Assembly (NCBI GenBank): GCA_007258455.2
Contig: VDFB02047230.1
Coordinates: 152,157,307 to 152,221,306 of the forward strand
Source: Sequoia sempervirens
Lineage: Eukaryota > Streptophyta > Pinopsida > Cupressales > Cupressaceae
Direction of reading: 5' to 3'
DNA length: 64,000 bases
Positions 58,813 through 64,000 of the stretch are shown in pieces (positions within the stretch are counted from its first letter, which is position 1; the number at the start of each line of letters is the position of its first letter). The position numbers were made by a program, and so were the translations under genes. The notes under the pieces are model-generated. The model saw only the letters and a program-made list of their open reading frames with translations. It made no database searches and was not told where the DNA came from.

Positions 58813-59334
58813 TCTGTTTTCTATTCATGTGAATATATTATACTTTGTGTTGAGTTATTGTTCTGGAGTATTAAAATAAAATAATATAATATAAAAACGT
58901 AAATATATAAATTTAAATGTGTTATGTATTTTTGGTTTTCGTGCCCTAATGGGCGAATTGAAATTATAAAAGAATTTTTTTGAAAGTATAATAAAATTTT
59001 TAAAAAGAAAATTATTAAATAAATTTTAATAAATAAAGTACTAAAGTTGGGAATGGGGTAGAATTTTGGAGCGTACCCCACAAATTACAGGAGGTACAAC
59101 ATGCGATACCGTCGACATGCCGGCAGAGGTACAGCTGTGGCAAACAGTGCTAGCATTACAGCTCCCCACAGTGTCTGTGATACCCGCAGTGGCTAATAAT
59201 CTGCATTACCCGCAGTAAAATGAAACTAATAATACCATATTTTATTTATTTAGAAATTTTCTATTATTTTGTTTTTAAATCATTTTAAATTTAAATGAAT
59301 TTAAACTTTATTGATATGTTACATGTATGTATTA

Positions 59335-59412
59335 ATATATATATATTATATATTATATATTATTTAATAGATATATATATATATATATAATATATAATAT
59401 ATATATATATAT
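59335..59412. repeat. (AT)n tract
   Basis: Nearly pure AT/TA dinucleotides inside the LTR of G. Confidence 0.85.
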
Positions 59413-60478
59413 TTAATTATTAAAGTTTATATTGAATTTAAATAAATATATATTTGCATATATATTAGTCTATTTTAATTATTAGTTTATTTAATAATAT
59501 TTATTTTAAAATATATGATTTAACTTGGGGAATTGTTCATAAAATAATTGTTGAAATATGAATATATTAATTTATTATAAAAAATGGGATGTATATTTTA
59601 ATATCCTATACTTAATAGATTTATTATGCAAAGATTTAGAAGTTATAAAATTATTTTTACAAATCCTTAATGTTATAGTTTAATTGGGTAGAATTGAGGA
59701 ATAAGTTGTATGATTGTAATTAATTGATTGGCTAAGAATAAATGATCCAACGGTATAGTATTATCGTGTGAAGTAGAAATAAGTTGTGCTTTGAATTTAA
59801 TCAAATTTTCTTGAGATGTTGATTTGCGACGTTGGTGAAGTTCATTGTGTTGTAGTTGTTGGCGTGGTTCTAGGATTTGTTCACTCTTGAGATTGTTTAT
59901 TTTATTCTATTTTAGTTGATGTTCTTTGAATTGGGTTTAGGTCATGTGGAAGAACCCTAGAATCAATGTTTTCAGTTATAGGAGTCTAAGTCATGTTTAG
60001 GACTTCCAAAGGCGAGGATATTGTATCTGTGTTCGATCTTGTATTTTGATGTTGTCCATATGTTTTGGCTTCGGATGTGGTATTGATGTATACTTGGATC
60101 GGATCGTTTATGAATGTCGTACATGTGATTTTGGGCGAGAGGGTTGTGCCTCGCGATTGAGCCATTGTTGGTTCGGTTTTCCTTGTTGATATAATCCTGT
60201 GAGTTGGATATTCTTGTGCTAGAGTGTTTAGAGAGAGAGTGGCTCTAGTGGGGGCCGGCGCACAAAGGGGCTGTCAGGGTAACCCACATAGAGTTGGATT
60301 AATAAGTGATAACTTAAGTAATAAACCACGGGTGGGATTAAACACTAATAAGATAATTGTGAAGCCTCGTCCACCTGTTAGTGCTCTCACAGACTAAAGG
60401 GGACTGAGAAGGCCGTGGTTGGCAAGGTCATTACCTTGTCCTCACGAAAGGTCAATGACTCCGCATGAGTGACCCTAT

Positions 60479-60612
60479 GGAGCGGCGCCTTGAGATAGGC
60501 CATCTGGAGAACCATAGATGGAAGCGGCACCTTAACTTGGATGTCTGGAGAATCCATGTAGAGATGGAGGCGGCACCTTGTAATAGGTTGTCTGGAGAAT
60601 CCATGTGAAACC
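60479..60612. repeat. Three tandem units of ~45 bp in LTR of G
   Basis: Units begin at 60479, 60520 and 60566 with GGAGCGGCGCCTT, GGAAGCGGCACCTT and GGAGGCGGCACCTT. Each contains TCTGGAGAA(T)CCAT. The unit length is 41-47 bp. Confidence 0.8.
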
Positions 60613-61591
60613 ATGCGATGACACTCTACTCTAACATTCTGTTTGTGTTGATTTACTGAAGTCCTCTGGAAGTGATTTATTGATTTGTCTTTGATTATTG
60701 TTGGAAGTAGTATTTGGTTTTATGTCTTGAGTTTCGATATTATGTCTGGAGTTTCATTGAGGTTGTGATTATGCCTGGTTGTTATGTTCTTCAGTGGTTT
60801 GTTGTGCCTTTTGGATTTTCCATTGTTGTGTTCTATGTGGTCTCTGGTGTTAAGTTATTCTTCTTGAAGTTAGTCTTTGTTTTGTTAGCCGTACTTGGTC
60901 GGGGACCCTTCCTTGCCTACTCTCAGCACGGGGGTGGTTGGGTGGAACGTGCTTCGCACCCCGTTGGGTTTCCCCTTCTATTGCAGGTGTACCTTTATTG
61001 CAGGGCTTTTGGAAGATGTTGATGTTCCAGCTATTCTTGTGTACCAGATAGTTGCATATACTTCAGTTGTAATGTATTTAATGTAATCATGGATGTATTG
61101 TATCCCACGTGTGTTGGGATGACCTTGTTGTAATTGGTATATGTAGTTATTGAGATGTATCTTCAGTTAGTTGTATTTTATTATTATTTGGGATGTAATG
61201 TATATTTGAGCCATGTTATGAATCAGGAGCGATCACTAGTATTAGTTGGATATATTATGTTGTAGCTATCGAAATATGTAACACTTTATATCTTTATCAT
61301 CACATGTGTTATCATATGTACTTATGTCATGAATGTAGTTATCATTTAATGGATATCTTAAACGATGAAATGAGAATGAATGGATATAGGTAACTGTTTA
61401 ATTATGGTTTATTTTATTATCGTGTTATGGGTTAGTGTAGTCATGTCACTTCGTGTACCCCATTGGAACAAGTTGTGCCTCTTAATACATTGTTATGTTA
61501 TAGTACTTAAGTATGTTATTATATTCTTTTAAAAAAAAAAAATTGTTTCATTTTAGTTCCTTTGGGGTTCGCACGGCGGGGCGTGACAGCT

Positions 61592-61608
61592 TGGTATCAG
61601 AGCCAAGG
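61592..61608 (+). other. Primer binding site of element G (initiator tRNA-Met)
   Basis: TGGTATCAGAGCCAAGG starts three bases after the LTR end. TGGTATCAGAGC is the classical complement of the plant initiator tRNA-Met 3' end. Confidence 0.92.
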
Positions 61609-61700
61609 TTGCTAACGCTAGGTCCTCTGGGTAGTTGTGTCCGTTATGCAACCTTTGCGTAACTCTTGATCTTACATAACTTTAATCGTTGTGCAGGATC

Positions 61701-62990
61701 ATGCCTCGAGGTAGAGGTCGTGGCCAAAGAAGAGGCCGAGGTGGTGGTCATAGAGTCAACCGCCGAAGTCCGTCACCGCCAAGCATTCCTGGTTCAATGC
61801 ACGAGGAACGACTAAGTCCTCAACGCAATGCATCAAGTGGAGGACAAAATCAGGGACAACCTGGTTTGGACGGACAATTGCAACACATTCTGGGAGAGAT
61901 TCTTGGTCGTTTGGGAGCTAAGCAGGATGAGGTGCAACAGGTTGAGAGAGAGAGAGAGAGGTCACCAAGGCGCAGGGATACTGAAGTGGTTCAGGATGCA
62001 GTCATAGCAGCCCATATGAGAGATCTGATGCGAGCACACCCTCCTACTTTTGATGGTTCTGGAGGAGGTTTGGAGGCTGAGACGTGGCTAATTGACTTAG
62101 AGCGATGCTTTGCAATGCACCCCTATGGTAGCAATACCAAGGCTCGGTGTGCAGTTATGCACTTGCGAGGTTTTGCATCAACTTGGTGGCGTCTTGAAGA
62201 ACAAAAGTTACACCTTGATATTAGTATAGTCACATGGGAGTTGTTTTTAGACAGGTTCAGGGCTCGCTTCCTCTCAGATCATTGGAGGCAACGCAGGGCT
62301 GATGAGTTCCATGACCTTAGGCAGTTGTCGATGTCAGTAGAGCAGTATGAGCGACGCTTCTATGAGTTGAAGCAGTATGCAGGCATCAGTCACGATGAAG
62401 GGATGTTAGTACAACATTTTGTTCGAGGCTTAAATGCCCAAATTAGTGGTGGCGTGAGAGTCTTCCAGCCGAAGACAATGGAGGTAGCGGTCGAGAAGGC
62501 TCGGTTGGTTGAAGAAAATCTAGCTATGGCACTAGGAGGACATATAGGAGGTCAGATGGGTAGTACACCAGTTTCAGATGTTGTTTCTCTTGGAGGTCCA
62601 GTCTTGGCTGCAGGGTCTTCTAAAGGTCATCAGGAAACCGCTAAGGGTGAACAACAACAACGCTCTCCGTTGCAACAGGGAAATAGATCGCAGAATAGGA
62701 AATTTCGGAGTTGGCAGCGCAATAGGCCTGATCGTTTGGTGCAGCCGGCACAAAGTATACAGTCAGCACCGTCACAGGGCAGCTTTCAACAATCGAGTGC
62801 ACCAGTTGGAGTCAGAGGCTTTGGGCAGAACATAGGTTGTTTCTCATGTGGGCAACATGGTCATATTGCGAGGAAGTGCCCTCAAGGGAACACTACAGGT
62901 TTTAGTCAGGCACCAGTCGCTTCTGAGCCGACAGTAGGTGATGCGAGTAGAGCTTATCATGTGTTTGCGGGTTCTGCAGGACCCAAATGA
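61701..62990 (+). CDS. gag: Element G gag polyprotein, intact, 429 aa
   Basis: Forms the particle and binds RNA. ATG at 61701 is the first ATG of the open frame, starts a typical Arg/Gly-rich N-terminus (MPRGRGRGQRRGRGGG), and follows a TTGTGCAG that resembles a 3' splice site. Residues about 110-275 form the Retrotrans_gag capsid domain (HPPTFDGSGGGLEAETWLID, LRGFASTWWRLEE, SVEQYERRFYELKQYAGISH). A basic Gln/Ser-rich region follows, then a CX2CX4HX4C knuckle (CFSCGQHGHIARKCP, about residues 382-396). A short tail ends in TGA at 62988. There are no internal stops. The gag type and the tRNA-Met primer fit chromovirus-like Ty3/gypsy elements. No pol follows; the stop is 104 bases before the 3' LTR. 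Confidence 0.9.
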   Translation: MPRGRGRGQRRGRGGGHRVNRRSPSPPSIPGSMHEERLSPQRNASSGGQNQGQPGLDGQLQHILGEILGRLGAKQDEVQQVERERERSPRRRDTEVVQDAVIAAHMRDLMRAHPPTFDGSGGGLEAETWLIDLERCFAMHPYGSNTKARCAVMHLRGFASTWWRLEEQKLHLDISIVTWELFLDRFRARFLSDHWRQRRADEFHDLRQLSMSVEQYERRFYELKQYAGISHDEGMLVQHFVRGLNAQISGGVRVFQPKTMEVAVEKARLVEENLAMALGGHIGGQMGSTPVSDVVSLGGPVLAAGSSKGHQETAKGEQQQRSPLQQGNRSQNRKFRSWQRNRPDRLVQPAQSIQSAPSQGSFQQSSAPVGVRGFGQNIGCFSCGQHGHIARKCPQGNTTGFSQAPVASEPTVGDASRAYHVFAGSAGPK

Positions 62991-63080
62991 TGAAATTTTG
63001 GTGTCATGGGATAATGCATTCCATTTTAGTGAGGATTATTTGTTTTGTTTAGTTACTGGCTTCCAGGAGTAAGCCATATT

Positions 63081-63094
63081 CTAGGGGGGGAGGA
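63081..63094 (+). other. Polypurine tract of element G
   Basis: The tract around GGGGGGGAGGA lies immediately before the LTR start TGTAATAC at 63095, as needed for plus-strand priming. Confidence 0.9.
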
Positions 63095-64000
63095 TGTAAT
63101 ACCCCCATGATTTTTTGATACTATTTACTACTATTGTTTGCTTTTATTTGTTAGTGTGATATTGGATTGTGTTGGTGATGGATTCATCGTTTTGGTGTGT
63201 GTGGTTGTGTAGTTTAATTGATTGCTACAATTGATATTATTATTATGATACTCTATATGTAGAGTTTGGATTATTTTATTATGCAATGTTTTCTCTCGAA
63301 TGTTTTATATGTCAATGTGATAATTCTATGATCATATGATTAGAATTATGTGTTACTTTATAATGCAAATGTTTAGTAATTAGTACGATGCAGTAGTTTA
63401 GTATAATGTTATCTTATGATCTATTTGGATTAGGAATGTTAGTTGCTATTGACATTGTAATTGTTAGAGTAGATTAGGTGAGAGGACAGGGTAGCATCAC
63501 TCGTTCACGAGTGCCCTGCTACACTGCAATTCCTTCTCACAATAGGATGTTGATTTTATATATATGTATACATGTGCTACTTGACGTTTGCTTGGATGCA
63601 GGATTGCAGGAATAAGTCTCGATTCCACCTGCTTCGGCAGGACAGGGCGAGCAATAAACTAGCCCAACGGGTAAAAATGTTGAAAAAGGGAGTAGGTTTG
63701 GAAGCGTCCCCGTCCCAAGTTGTCGTCTGTTGTGAGTCATGTTATGACTGTGGTTTCGTTCTCGTTGTTTGTGTAATTTGTTTTGTTGAGGTATTCAGTT
63801 GATTTATGGTTCATGTTTATTTAATTAACGTTATTTTATAAGATGATGGATTAAAGTTGTTTAGTTGGTTGATTTAATTGTGTGTTAGTTGAATATTAAA
63901 TTTAAATATATTATAAATTAAAAAGGTGATTTAATTTATTTAAAAGAGTAAATAATTATCTTTAATTAATAATGTGACAATAATTAATTTAAATAAATAT
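63095..64000 (+). repeat. Element G 3' LTR, first 906 bp
   Basis: Matches 57073 onward with about 17 substitutions in the first 490 bases, mostly C/T or G/A changes. It runs off the right edge of the window. Confidence 0.9.

Larger units (their letters stand above)
57073..61588 (+). repeat. Element G 5' LTR (4516 bp)
   Basis: It starts TGTAATACCCCC and ends GGGGCGTGACA. The start matches 63095 onward. The interior has a 140-bp block identical in both LTRs (57558-57697), AT/AAAT microsatellites (58766-58812, 59335-59412) and a three-unit repeat (60479-60612). Short open frames inside (58283-58498, 60714-61022) have no recognised domain. A run of A lies at about 61530. The LTR is very long for its short internal region. 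Confidence 0.85.
57073..64000 (+). mobile_element. Element G: gag-only retrotransposon with 4.5-kb LTRs
   Basis: LTR at 57073-61588, primer site at 61592, intact gag at 61701-62990, polypurine tract at 63081-63094, and second LTR from 63095 to beyond the window. The internal region is only about 1.5 kb and has no protease, RT, RNase H or integrase. The visible LTR parts are about 96-97% identical by eye, making G the youngest element here. Its structure fits the TR-GAG class (terminal repeats plus gag only). It sits in the gag of element C; the left flank is GCCCT. Confidence 0.85.

Noticed and set aside
61689..61700. Upstream non-ATG extension of the gag frame of G (first codon TTG)
   Set aside because: The first ATG is at 61701. 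The extension overlaps a possible splice acceptor and adds only four residues.

Overview
This window is retrotransposon DNA from a large seed-plant genome. A gymnosperm is my inference, based on the density and age of the decayed Ty3/gypsy copies and their flavour; nothing here proves the species. I found no host gene, rRNA, tRNA or CRISPR. Almost all of the 64 kb is explained by five LTR retrotransposons lying inside one another, plus older repeats. I call them A, B, C, D and G.

Left block (1-23.5 kb). A Tat-type integrase fragment (1-215) is followed by element A (plus strand, Athila-like): a putative 5' LTR, a tRNA-Asp-type primer site at 1450, then gag, protease, RT, RNase H, integrase and a large third ORF that reaches 23471. 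A's RT is split at 5014/18680 by element B (5015-18674). B is a complete but dead Tat-like element with long LTRs (4.4 and 2.8 kb) and a 5-bp target duplication with one mismatch. B's domain order is gag, protease, archaeal-type RNase H, RT, degenerate Ty3 RNase H, integrase, so the second RNase H lies before RT.

Middle block (23.5-31.8 kb). A minus-strand LTR of the C family (23477-24840) is flanked by GGTAC on both sides. It is followed by a block also found in the 3' non-coding part of element C, a GC-rich 42-bp tandem repeat, AT-rich repeat E (two copies), and two unrecognised broken ORF regions.

Right block (31.8-64 kb) is a four-level nest. Repeat E copy 2 is entered by element D (plus, Tat-like, 5' LTR at 31785). 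D's 3' LTR is entered at 48446 by element C (minus strand). C's gag is entered at 57073 by element G (plus). D carries gag, protease, RT, RNase H, archaeal-type RNase H and integrase, with an internal 1.5-kb inversion whose two breakpoints are duplicated in inverse orientation. C keeps a long open protease frame and a glutamine/alanine-rich gag but has lost most of pol. G is the youngest: a gag-only element with about 4.5-kb LTRs, an intact primer site, an intact 429-codon gag and a perfect polypurine tract, running off the right edge.

These elements encode the parts of one replication cycle: gag forms the particle; protease, RT, RNase H and integrase copy and insert; LTRs supply promoter and polyadenylation. 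Only G has an intact protein, and it has no pol, so it would need enzymes from another element. In A and B the stop codons I checked sit at former CAG or CGA codons, as expected from loss of methylated cytosines.
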